Source of the DNA: Chondrus crispus
Taxonomy: Eukaryota; Rhodophyta; Florideophyceae; Gigartinales; Gigartinaceae
Assembly (NCBI RefSeq): GCF_000350225.1
Contig: NW_005178495.1
Span: forward strand, 279,160-343,159
Direction: 5' to 3'
Length of the DNA stretch: 64,000 bases
Shown here: piece by piece, positions 11,836 to 21,557 of the stretch
Numbering within the stretch: position 1 is the stretch's first letter
How the letters are laid out: every line of letters starts with the position of its first letter
Position numbers and translations under genes: made by a program
Notes under the pieces: model-generated
Seen by the model: only the letters and a program-made list of their open reading frames with translations
Told to the model about the DNA's origin: nothing
Databases searched by the model: none

Positions 11836-12394
11836 GGTATGGTTCCCTTCTGTTTGAGGGCTGTGCTATCAAATTTGTGGTATTGTAGATGATAGTTGAT
11901 ATGAGACTGTACATTATTGCTATCAATTGTTAACACTTCTCCAGAAGTGGAGTGAATCGGGGGAGGAAAGGGTGGAGGACTCCTTCCAGAACGCTGTGCT
12001 CATGAGAGACTAGCGATATGGTGTTGGAGGTGTGTAGAAAAAAGACGTCTACGGCGACTGATGTCGAAAATGTCGTGCTGTGTTCCGGGTGCTGCTCCAA
12101 TGACTCATCGAGATCTTGTTTTCTAACGTCACAAGGCAATTCTGTACTACAGCGTGAGATACGAGCACTGTACTCTGTTTGGGCACGGGCGCAACGACGT
12201 AAGGTGTAGGCTGGAGCCAGAAGGTGTTGTGAGGGTATCGCCGGTGACGGCGTATCTTTACCTAGGTATGTCAAATAAAGAACTTTTACAAGGGTGGGGT
12301 ACTGAAATTCCGACAGAATGACTCGGATACGTCGTGGATTCACAGCACCACTTGATACTTAGAACCCAATCTTCTTCGCCGGAGGCTGAAAATA
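11836..12394. other. Intergenic, nothing recognised
   Basis: No gene is supported. A minus-strand frame spans 11930-12343 but lacks a recognisable domain and has no supporting context. The left side borders the Pus10-like fragment and the right side the 3' end of the Harbinger pseudogene. Confidence 0.5.
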
Positions 12395-12395
12395 T

Positions 12396-13709
12396 TTATA
12401 GGCAACCCTCTCGCTGCCACAGATGGTCCATTGCCAACGCCCTAGTCCTCACGTATCCTGGGTGGTCTTTCATTTTTGCCGATGTGGCGCAAAGAGCTGA
12501 ATGGCTTCCAACCGGGGCAGTCCCAGGTCCTACCGTGTTTCCTTGCTCACCCAATAAAGGGGTAGCATCTTTCCCTATTACAACTCTAGAGAATGATTGT
12601 TCGTGTAAATGGGGGTCATTGTCGTCCTGTCTGTCCTCAACGGACATGTTATGGAGTATGATGCAACAAATCATTACGTCATGCATAAATGACGTACTCC
12701 AAACCGTCCAGGACGAGAAATAATATTACATTTCGACTGCAAAACACCAAAGGCTCGCTCCACATTCTTACGAGCAGCTTCATGGTGTCTCGTCATACAC
12801 ATTCTCTCTCTGTTAGTGGTTCAGCTACAGTGTGTACAAAGACCGGCCACTAAGGATAGATCCCATCCGCAACCAGTAAGGGACATTTCCTTTGACGCCC
12901 ATTATACTGTACTCGACAGGAGGGGGATAGTTTCCATTCGCGATGATATTAAACAAAGAGGATGCCTCAGGTACGTTTTTGTCGTTATTACAGCCAGGCA
13001 TCTAGAAAAAGGCATGCCAAATCCAGAGAGACTGATCAGCAATTGCCTTTAGAGTGGCAGAGGCAACTACCTCTTTTCCTTGATATTGGCCGTGCCATGC
13101 GGTGGGGCAATTCTTCCACGCCCATTTGCAGCAGTCGATGCTTCCAAGCATCCCAGGGAACCCACGTTTTTCTGAAAGCGCATTGATCCGCACCGTATCA
13201 TCAGTAGTGGGTTGTCTCATATATGTAGGACTGTGCACAACAATTATGCCTCTGGTGAAATGTTGTAACGTTTTCGAGACTGTAGACCCACTCATACGGG
13301 CATACCTGTCCAAAGAGTCTGCGGCGGATCCGTACGCAAGCATGCGAAGGGCTGCTGTGCGTTTTTGATAGCTTCATAAACCCAACATTCCGGTGCAGTC
13401 CTTCCGTTGAACAAAATATCTATCATGCCTTGCAAGGGTGTGCATGATATTTTCGAATCTTTGTCGAGTTATTCGGAACCGTCTTTGAAAAAGGTCGTCA
13501 TTGTACACACGATTTTCGGTAAAGTAGTCTCGGTGGAGCCTTTCGGCGCCACTGTGTAGACCTGGGTCTATTTTAGGGGCTTTTCCAGGTCGAGAGCCGC
13601 CGGCGGTATTCGTTGTCTTGTCTTCGTCACTGCTGCTTTCAGAGAGAAGCTGATTTATAGTTTCAATGTCGTAGTTTTCAAATGCGTGTTCCCGCCATGT
13701 GAATGACAT
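12396..13709 (-). pseudogene. PIF/Harbinger transposase, broken
   Basis: Read right to left, the pieces line up in order with a Harbinger DDE transposase. First is the N-terminal helical domain (13374-13709, RRFRITRQRFENIM). Then comes the core (13002-13343, with LAYGSAADSLDRYARMSGST and GFPGMLGSIDCCKWAWKNCP; the Asp of SIDC is catalytic, and ADQSLWIWHAFF carries the usual WIWHAFFG end). Next is the VADGIYP-WPVFV block near 12850 and the ARKNVERAFGVLQ block near 12755. Last is the C-terminal ICCIILHNMSVED block (12396-12686). Breaks include a stop where a residue is expected after GIYP (about 12847), a frameshift near 12700, and more between the core and these blocks. The companion Myb-like ORF of such elements is not seen. 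No terminal inverted repeats could be fixed by eye. Confidence 0.9.
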
Positions 13710-13740
13710 TTACATTCTCGAGGCCGGTAAGGGAAGGTTA

Positions 13741-13945
13741 AGTGAGCGCCTGACTGGTACTGAGGGTACGGTGCGAGGGAGGGTATGATGATGGGTACGA
13801 CGGAATGAGGATGGGTACGACGGTGTGAGAGTGAGTAAGGTACGGTACGAGGGAGGGTGTGAAGATGGGTACGAGGGTAGTATGAGGATGGGTACGACGG
13901 TGTGGCAGTGCGTACGACGGTGTGAGAGTGAGTACGAGGGGACTG
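13741..13945. repeat. GATGGGTACGACGG minisatellite
   Basis: Imperfect tandem copies of a GGATGGGTACGACGGTGTGA-like unit, about 20-30 bp each, with interspersed GAGGGAGGGT. It lies just upstream of the Harbinger transposase start. Confidence 0.8.
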
Positions 13946-14959
13946 TACTGTATTTGGTTCTCAACGGTGGGAATGCCCTTTTCGAACCATCAAATAACCA
14001 AATACGGAAACAACCAAATTTTAGGGAGCCAACCAAATGCTAGAAAAAGCTTGCCAAGTGTTGCTATTTGATAATTTGATCACGTACCGGTAGAGATGCT
14101 CTCAGTGTCGGATTCTCCGAGTCTATCACACTACCAACATCATCTTCCTCGTTCTCGTCGATCGTATTGGCGACACATTGCCCACCCGCCTACAGCGATT
14201 TGAATGCGTTTCCAGGTGTCCTCGTTACATTATTTCTGGTTACGACAGAAATATGGAGATTGCGCGCAAGGTCGAAGCAGATCCCCTCCATAGACTGTAG
14301 ATTGCTCCTCCGCCGTTCTTTGCATGTGGAACCTCAGACGCAATGAAACCAAGTATTCCTGTGATCTTCACTCCACAGTAAATCACAGCACGAGCCTCTG
14401 TTGACACTGGGGAGATTGAAACCCCTTTCTTGAAGTTAAGAGACCCTCCCTCATGCAACGTTTATCTGTGTACTGCCTGTCGTGACAAGACCTGCGGGTG
14501 GAAAGTAATTTGCAATCCGCGAAAATATACATTCGCGCCCAGACAAGCTCTCCATGCCTAGAAAACCAGATGCAGACCGAAACCGAAAAAAGATGGGGTC
14601 AGGCTATGTTGCATCTGTACCGATATAAATGCCGTCGAGATGAACGGAACGAACTTTTCCGTCAGAAACCCGACTTCCGATTGGACTTTGTACAATCTTC
14701 AAGAGAATGGTAATGCAGTTAAAGATTCGTTTGTAAGGGAGATCTGTCGTCTGTCTCGGAGTACAGAAACTGCTGTAAAGATTCTCATGAATGACCCATC
14801 CAGATGGTTTTTGTGCTATATGCACCTCAATCACAGCAGACTGGCACCGTCCTACGCAAAGAAGATTTAAAATGGTATGCCAGGTTTTGCTCAATGCATT
14901 TTTCAGGTCTTGACTGCTCCTATGTTCCGTTTGACACATTGTGAGAGCATCGACTATGG
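13946..14959. other. Intergenic, nothing recognised
   Basis: Short frames occur on both strands (for example minus 14240-14458 and minus 14604-14939), but none shows a recognisable domain or a supporting neighbour. The stretch may hold the missing ends of the Harbinger element. Confidence 0.4.
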
Positions 14960-16729
14960 ATGGTACCGACTATAGATCTCGGTGACATAGATGCATTTGA
15001 AGACCACGTGTCTTTTGAAGAAAACTTTGTGTCGAATTCCGATGGTGCCTTGAACGCACCTGTAGTAATCGGTAAGCGATGCTGTAGAAGCTGTCTCCAC
15101 ATCACTACAGAAGAGAGCTCAGCGTCTCCAACAGCCACTTTGATTCAAAGCATAAAAACCCTGATCGATCGTAGGGTAGCAAGCTGTGTAATATTTGCCC
15201 TCGAGAGCAGAGAGACAGCTGATCAGTACAGCGTGTTTGGCGAACATTGCAACAGTCAGTTTGTCGTTGTGGCTGAGCGCCTTCGTGCGCCGTGCTCAAT
15301 ATCTAAAGAAGGGAGCTCTTTTGGTCAGGTTCGTTCCGTCCGGTGAAGTGTTCAGGAGTTGTCAAGCACTCTGTGAGTTCCAAAACGAGTCCGGCGCAAA
15401 AGTAATTTACAATATTAATTAATTAATAATAGACTCTGGTGAAACGGCTACAATCGGAGTTAGCTGGGAAAGGTATCATTCTTAAGAAGCTGGGATATCG
15501 CAGACATTCTTACGTGTCGGTTGAACAGCTCCACAACCTAGTGTCATTTATGTCTCGGTCGAACGCCTCCTCAGCTGCAGAAGTCTCGCGATGTACTCCC
15601 ATCGATCTGCCACATTATCTAGACAGCGTTTCTGAGCACTTCAGAGCAAGCAGGGATAAGAATTTGGAACGGAAATTGGTCTCTAACCGAAGAGATATTA
15701 TCGATACCTCATGCTCTTTGGACCGGCATTGTATTGATGTTAGCTTCTGACAGACGGCTTTCGACGTGGCGTTTAGCTGCAAAGGAATCTTTTCATGCAG
15801 TGACAGATATATTCCGTGTATCCAACTCGAGAGGCTATCTTCCGGAGACCTCTATTGAAGATCTACTTAACAATGGTTCAGACTATCCGATAGTTGATCT
15901 TTTAATAGCACCTAGGGCGATGAAGGTTATAGAACAACTGATATTCTCCCGGTCCAGTGGTGTGTCGGGGCCCTTGACTGTGTTAGTATCTGTCAGAAGT
16001 ATTTGCGAGGTCACTCCATCATTTGTTAGCGTCTTGCATTCGATGGCTATCTTCCTTTCCTACAACATGACCGAGAAATATGGGCAGCGACTTATTCCAG
16101 ACAGACAGCGTCAATGGCCATGGGATTGGGAGTAAGGCAGCAATCCCCGTTCTACAATTCGATAACTGGGACATCAAACCGCTTCATGCTGTTAAAGTGG
16201 ACGGCAAGGCGATGCCAAAGGTGAACGGTTGTTTGTTACAGGGGCAAACAAGAAAGAGACGTGCAGAGTCAGATGCTCAGAGCGAACTGCATCGTAAGAA
16301 AGTAAGGTGTACAGCGAATGATACCTGGAAGCCAGTGGTAGTTCTTGAGAACAGAGGGATATTTATTGATAAATTTGATTCAGTTGCTCATGAAAGATTG
16401 ATTTCTCAGTTCAACGATGTCGTATCTGACCTGGCCTCTTTTTACAGACAGGCTCTTCTCGGAGGCTCGTCCTTATACCTGATGGATTACATCGTTGGGA
16501 TACGCAGTGGTTTGCAGCATGAAGTGAGGGAGAAGCCAATCAACTTCAGAACTCTTCTTCTATCCGCTTTTAAACCTCATGGTGGTCAGTCAATGTCTGG
16601 GGACTTCGACCAGCATGTTGTGTACGTCGAAATATGCCGAGACAGCGCAGCGAACGTCCTCACCGCACGGCGTTTTGTTAGGTTAATAGAGGGTAAACTG
16701 AAACCTGGGCGTGTGAAATCCCCAGGTTA
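14960..16729 (+). CDS. Unrecognised protein, spliced and/or frameshifted (three blocks)
   Basis: The first block runs from ATG 14960 (MVPTIDLGDIDAFED) to a probable splice donor at 15329. A 104-bp candidate intron (15329-15432, GTTCGT to AATAATAG) joins it in phase 0 to the second block (15433-15750), and the joined frame has no stop. Near 15660-15720 the open frame changes to one that runs to 16135. It changes again near 16080 to a frame ending at 16729, which carries a basic stretch (RKRRAE then RKKVRC), a possible nuclear signal. Composition is protein-like throughout. I recognise no domain. It contains IAPRAMK, which also occurs as VAPRAMK in the transposase at 22.5-25 kb, but one short match proves little. 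It may be a transposon-encoded protein or a host gene with further introns. Confidence 0.4.
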
Positions 16730-17509
16730 AGTCGTACTCGGGGGCAACCAACCATCGTAAAAAATGTTTGTGGAGTTGTGGCTGGAATCGTGGCGAAAGT
16801 CCGGGAACAATCCCCCTTTGCGTGGTGAGGAGCCATCACCCTCAACATCTTCGGGAATTGAACCATGTCTATACGAGTGGTTAATACCATTTCCTGGCTT
16901 TTCATGCCGAGAAACAAGCATTGTATGCTCTATGTAAATAAATGCTTGACGGCCTAGGATTGGAAAATATTTCTGGATGTGCCGGGTTATCTAAGTCCAA
17001 GTATCTAGCATCATATCTTAGTCGCATGCACGAAACAATCGTGCTGTCCTGTTCAGTCTTTCCTGCGCTATGGTCGTCCATGTGACGTACATGCTACCCT
17101 TAGAGGATTCCCAACTGGCACAGGTCGTGTCGGACATGCATTCGGTTGCTTCTGAGAAGGGATTATCGCCGACATTGACGGCAACGATCGTCCAGGTCCT
17201 ACGGCAGCGCAAAAGTTTGTGCGGCCTCACAGTAAGAATAGGAACTTTAACACAACTGTAGTATAACCCCCCCTGGGGCTTTTTGGTTAGATTAGATCAA
17301 CAACGGGATCCAATACTGTAGAGCCCGACGCTCTGCAGTACTACCGCGCGTGGCCACGTGTACCCCTCGGGTACAGGGCGAGCGCGTGTACACGTGTACC
17401 GCCCGGGACGGAAACGCGCGCACACACGTGTACTGTCAGCCTGGATGGCTGACAGTATTACAGTACGGTCCGATCTGTGCTACAGTAGTCCACTACAGTA
17501 CTTCGGTAC
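16730..17509. other. Intergenic, hairpin-rich
   Basis: No gene is supported. From about 17340 the sequence is dense in short inverted repeats: CTGTCAGCC...GGCTGACAG at 17436-17458, many GTACACGTGTAC-type palindromes, and a perfect hairpin at 17491-17516. Confidence 0.5.
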
Positions 17510-17516
17510 TGTAGTG
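17491..17516. repeat. Perfect 11-bp hairpin with TTCG loop
   Basis: CACTACAGTAC, then TTCG, then GTACTGTAGTG. The right arm overlaps the TGTAGTG that may be the start of the following LTR, and the left arm reads as an LTR end (CACTACA). Confidence 0.8.
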
Positions 17517-18494
17517 TTATAGATGGTTTTGTATATTAAATATGGAGCGGACGGGCGGCGGTGGAGGAGGACAAGCACGGACTTGTCTCCCACCGACCGT
17601 CAAGGTCTGACTTCCCGCTTATTCCAAGGTAACGCTCGCTAATTCCCTTAGAGCGGCACCGAGCGCGTGTTGAGAACGCACGCGGCACGCCCACGAGCCG
17701 GCTCCGTCTCCGCCCGTCGGTACTGGATCGTTACCCAGTACCGCGCCATGGCTTCGAGGCGTCGAACCGCTCGCGCGTACCCGCGTCCTCCCCGTCCCGC
17801 TCTACCACGCTACCCGGGCCCGCTGCCCGGTGCCGTTAGCTTGTGTCCCGCTTCACCCCCGTCTTCCCGATCGACAAGTTGTGGTACCGCCAATCTTCCG
17901 GTATAGATCGGGGTACAGACCCGGGCTCGTCGACCCGAGTCTCTCCTGGGAGACCAGTCCCGTCGAGGGACAACGCAGTGTGAACGGCAACAGCGTAGAC
18001 CGGGGGCGCTGTGGTAGAGGAGGTAGAGATAGAAAGAGAAATAGAATAGGAATAGCCGTAGAGATAGCGAACCGATAGAAACAATAAAGGAATTAGGAAA
18101 CGCGAACGAGGTCGGTAACATACACCCAAGATCGGGCGGAAGCAAACTAAGGAGGACAACCTGGCGAGGAGGCGTACCAGAGGCTAGTCATGGTAGCTCC
18201 AGAGGTCCAAGGGTGCCGGGTAATGCTTACTTTACGAGGGGGAAGCTGGCACCGGCTGGTTGTGTAAAGTACCGCCGGTGACACTGTACTATAATTACAG
18301 TATGACTAATGTCAGGAGGGCTTACAGCATCCACTCTAAGATTGGATCAGCAAAACGATTGGATCCAGAATCAGATCCACGACTGCCGCCTGCACACCTG
18401 TGACACCCCGACACGATGCCATATCCATTGTACCACACAATGGTCTCGGTCGAACTGTGCATACACCCCTATCGCTGGGGGTGTTTATGTTACA
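17510..18494 (+). mobile_element. Probable LTR of a second, divergent family
   Basis: The unit starts TGTAGTGTTATAG and ends GTTTATGTTACA, and carries a TATATTAA box (about 17535) and an AAGGTAACG motif like the AAGGTAACC of the other LTR family. It is followed after one base by TGGTCTCCCGACC, which begins with the TGG expected of a primer binding site. Overall sequence is otherwise unlike the LTRs at 3240, 10438 and 19009. Boundaries are best guesses, and the start is less certain than the end. Confidence 0.5.
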
Positions 18495-18495
18495 G

Positions 18496-18514
18496 TGGTC
18501 TCCCGACCTAGAAG
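18496..18514 (+). promoter_or_regulatory. Primer-binding-site-like sequence
   Basis: TGGTCTCCCGACCTAGAAG directly follows the LTR end. The identical 19 bases recur at 20046 after the other LTR family. I cannot name the tRNA. Confidence 0.6.
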
Positions 18515-18574
18515 ACCCTGGAGTTCGATCTCCGAGAAGACTTCCGCTTCCCTCAGCGAACCGATCGCGTCGAG

Positions 18575-19008
18575 ATGAGCCAAGAGTTTGAGCCCTCGAT
18601 CCGCTCCGAAGTCGCGGATCCGAGCCAGGCCGCTGTGCAGTCCCCATCCGCCCCGTCGTGCGACGGCGACGCAGGTCCTCGTGACCTCGAACCGTCGCTC
18701 GGATCCTCCGAGGAAAGGGCGGCGGCGATGTTAGACCGCATATCCGAATACATCGAGGAAGTCCGTACTTCCCTCCGGATAGATGTATCGGACCATGTAT
18801 ACACTCGATGTATGGCCGAACTCGGCTCCCTGCTTGAAGGGAGGTTCGATAGAGTGACGCAGTCCTTAGAGAACCTCCGAGCACTGATCGACGAATTACA
18901 CTCGCGGTTAGTGCTCGTCGAAGACTCCCGTCTCACCTCCGAGGTGAGACGGGAGTCTTCGACGGGCGAGTCGCCCGGACCGTCCGGGCAAGGTCGCCCC
19001 GAGAGGCC
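18575..19008 (+). pseudogene. gag: Gag-like N-terminal fragment, truncated by the next LTR
   Basis: The frame begins MSQEFEPSIRSE at 18575, 61 bp past the primer site. It encodes an acidic, helical, probably coiled-coil stretch (about residues 40-120, RISEYIEEVRTSLRID and ENLRALIDELHSR). It resembles in style the start of the Gag at 20226 but has no capsid or zinc-knuckle part. At 19009 it runs straight into the LTR of the other family. A perfect 49-bp palindrome lies inside it at 18916-18964. Confidence 0.5.
18916..18964. repeat. Perfect 49-bp palindrome (24-bp arms, 1-bp centre)
   Basis: CGTCGAAGACTCCCGTCTC leads into CACCTC, then a central C, then the exact reverse complement to 18964. 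It lies within the gag-like frame, where it is translated as LVEDSRLTSEVRRESS. Confidence 0.95.
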
Positions 19009-20041
19009 TGTAGTTCAATATGGAGGTCTACAGGGGGGTGAAACGAAAGGAAATTAATTAGGTATGAAAATTAGTCCGGAATGGGGGACACACGAGTGAA
19101 TAATTGCACAGTTTTAATTTTTAATTATTTTTTTAGTTAATTAGTTAGCATTAATTTGGCTAACTTTAGAATACATCTAGGATCTAGCGCCGCGAGCTAC
19201 TGTAGTGGCTCCGGGGGCGATATAAACCTTAGCCCACTGACCACCAAGTCAGTAAAGGTAACCCGGGTTGCCAGAGTCTGATGTCGCCTTGGTCGAAGTC
19301 CGTCTTTTACAAGACATTCCCTTCAACTACAGATTACTTTATCCTTTGCGCTCGGGGGTTCCCTTTCCTTTTCTTTTATTCCCTATCCTTTTCTATCTCT
19401 AATTCTACCTATTTCCCTTATCTTGTGTTGGTACCATCGGTATTGGTTGCGACCGAACCGGTGTGGGTGTCTTGGCCATCGGGCGACACGTTGACGTAGC
19501 GCTGCTACTGTGACCTATTTCCGACGAAGACTGTTGCAACGACGTCTCCCTCGAAGGGCTTTGTCGTGGGTACAAGCCAGAGTTGGTTCCATCGGCCTCG
19601 GTTGCGACCGAACCGTTGAAGGTGTTTCGAGCCATCGGGCGGCACATTGGTGTAGCGCTGCTACTTTCATTTCATCCCGTCAGGTTGTGTTGCGACGCCC
19701 CCGTCGAAAGCCATGCCGTGTTACAAGGTGTCGAAGACTCTCAAAGAGCATTGGCCTTACAACCCAGCGGAACCGGGGTACCCTACGTACACGCCCCTCC
19801 CCACACTCGTCGAGCGATTCTCTTCGCAAGTCTCTACCACATCGATCCCGGGCCGGGCTGTTTCTCTGTGCCCCCTATCAGGGATCTGAGCTACTACGAG
19901 TCGCAAGCTCGTTTAAACCGAGAAGGGAGGGTCGGGCACTCCGTAGCACTGCGCCATCGGCAGTTGTTCTTTTTGTTGTTGTGGTTGCTTTTTCCGGACC
20001 ATCGGACCGCGGTCTCTGCCTGACAGGCGCATTGCTCTACA
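19009..20041 (+). mobile_element. 5' LTR, same family as 3240 and 10438
   Basis: 1033 bp from TGTAGTTCAAT to ATTGCTCTACA, so the terminal inverted repeat is slightly degraded. The TGAAACGAAAGG block, GCGATATAAACC box and CCACCAAGTCAGTAAAGG motif match the other copies. It is followed at 20046 by the TGGTCTCCCGACC primer-like site and then a Gag frame, so it acts as a 5' LTR. The left flank is the gag fragment of a different element, and no target duplication is visible. Confidence 0.8.
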
Positions 20042-20045
20042 TAAG

Positions 20046-20064
20046 TGGTCTCCCGACCTAGAAG
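20046..20064 (+). promoter_or_regulatory. Primer-binding-site-like sequence
   Basis: TGGTCTCCCGACCTAGAAG, four bases after the LTR end and identical to 18496-18514. The shared site suggests the two LTR families use the same primer. Confidence 0.65.
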
Positions 20065-20225
20065 TTGTGGTGTACAGGAGACCTGACCTAGAATTTTTGT
20101 CGACGACAGTCTCGATCTGGAGACAGACTACAGAAGTGGTCTCGGAGACAAAAATTAATCTAGGAATCGTCGTAGTTGTTTTCTCTATTTTTTGTTACGT
20201 TAGGTTCGTTTATTGGTAACGGACT

Positions 20226-21191
20226 ATGTCTCCAATCACCCCCGGGGACGTCGGTCCCGGGGCGAGCAGAATCGGATCTGCAAGGGCGTCGGGGATCCCG
20301 CGAGGTCCTCGCACCGGAAGCCAGGCCAATACGGCCACGGATCCCGAAGGTCAGGAATCCCCGACGGGGATTGAAGCCGACAAGGATTTCCTATCCTACA
20401 GGTTCGAGAAAATGGGCAAGGAAATTCGCCAAGAGATGACGAAAAATCTCGAGGCTGAATTAGCCCTCGTCCGGAAGCAACTAGAGTTGCAAGCATCCGA
20501 GTTCCACACCGTGTTAGGAGAGCTATCGGCTCAAGTGGATCTCGTCGAGAAGGAGCGAGGTGATGCGACCGACGGTCTGGAGCCGGAGGTCCTAGCTTCG
20601 TTGAAAATTTCAGTCAAGGACGCAAGGCGCGACGCGAATCAAGCGTTGGAGTCCTTAGGTAAATTTAGAAGCAGTATCGACGACAGGTTTGACCGCGCCG
20701 CTCATCGTCTCCAGGACCTTGAGCAGGCTTCCGGCCAAGAGCCGCTCCCTATGGGTCGAGAAGGCGACCGTCGATCGAAGAAGGACAAGGCTGCTGTATG
20801 GCGGAGTTCCAAGTCGAAGAGTTCGAAGAAGAACCCGCGGCGAGGGAGCAAGAGTCACTGTAGTGATGAGCCGGAGGACCAAGACTCAATGTCAAAGTCA
20901 AAAGGTCCATCCGAAGATGGTGGCGACGGTTCGTCGAACCATTCAGGCGATTCCGACTATCGTTCAGAGGAAGGAAACGGAATTTCGCGAAGCAGGAAAA
21001 TTTCCTCCAGACGGGGCGGGATCACTTCGTCCGTCTCGCGGAGAGACAAGGACGCTGAGCCAGTGGACGTCGCTACGCGAAGCGGGCCGGGTTGGGAGGA
21101 GTTGGAGGAGCTGAATCTGACCAAATACCTCTTCAAGAAGTTGTTATCGTACCGGACGTGCCGTCTGAGAAACTCGCAGACATATTTGTAA
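20226..21191 (+). pseudogene. gag: Retrotransposon Gag, N-terminal part, truncated
   Basis: From ATG 20226 the frame gives a Pro/Gly-rich start, a coiled-coil-like acidic region (about residues 55-160), then a long Ser/Lys/Glu-rich basic linker. It ends in GWEELEELNL...LLSYRTCRLRNS, which looks like the lead-in of a capsid domain. The frame stops at TAA 21189-21191, just where the capsid should begin, and no pol follows. The element therefore appears cut at about 21185. The sequence after the stop is unrelated to retroelements (see 21198). Confidence 0.75.
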
Positions 21192-21197
21192 CCTGAA

Positions 21198-21485
21198 ATG
21201 TTCCGCAACTGTTCATATCCGATTGAATTGAGCAAGAGTTTTCGGGGCGTGAAAGAGGTTTACATCTTTCCTGCACAGTTCGGCGTCGCAAGAAGGATCA
21301 GACTGGCTACAGGGGCTAGAGAGGTGGAGGGACACGGACTTCGGAAGGAGGGGACACCGAATTTGTCCCTTTGCTACAAGCCCACAAAGGTAGCTAACCT
21401 GAATTTTGTTTGCCGCCATGAAACAGTTTTATATGTCGCAACCACGGATATAGAGGCCGGCGCAGAACTTCTAGTCAGCGTATAG
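21198..21485 (+). pseudogene. Small ORF with a SET-domain-like C-terminus (tentative)
   Basis: The frame starts at ATG 21198, in the same frame as the gag stop two codons earlier, and runs 95 residues. Its end, with ANLNFVC, then VLYVATTDIEAGAELLVSV and a stop, resembles the closing segment of SET/PRDM domains (asparagine, then ATxDIxAGxELL). The N-terminal half of a SET domain is not seen. AATAAA lies at 21534-21539, 49 bp past the stop, as for a real 3' end. I read it as the 3' end of a gene truncated by the retroelement junction. Chance similarity is possible. Confidence 0.35.
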
Positions 21486-21557
21486 AAGTATGCCGAGTTG
21501 TGTGGTAGTACTAAAAACTGTTGAATAAAGACCAGAGTTCTTGTTCCGCACATATAC

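Noticed and set aside
18496-18540. tRNA gene suggested by GGAGTTCGATCTCC
   Set aside because: The T-arm-like piece does not fold into a complete cloverleaf; the first part repeats at 20046 as a primer-site-like sequence.
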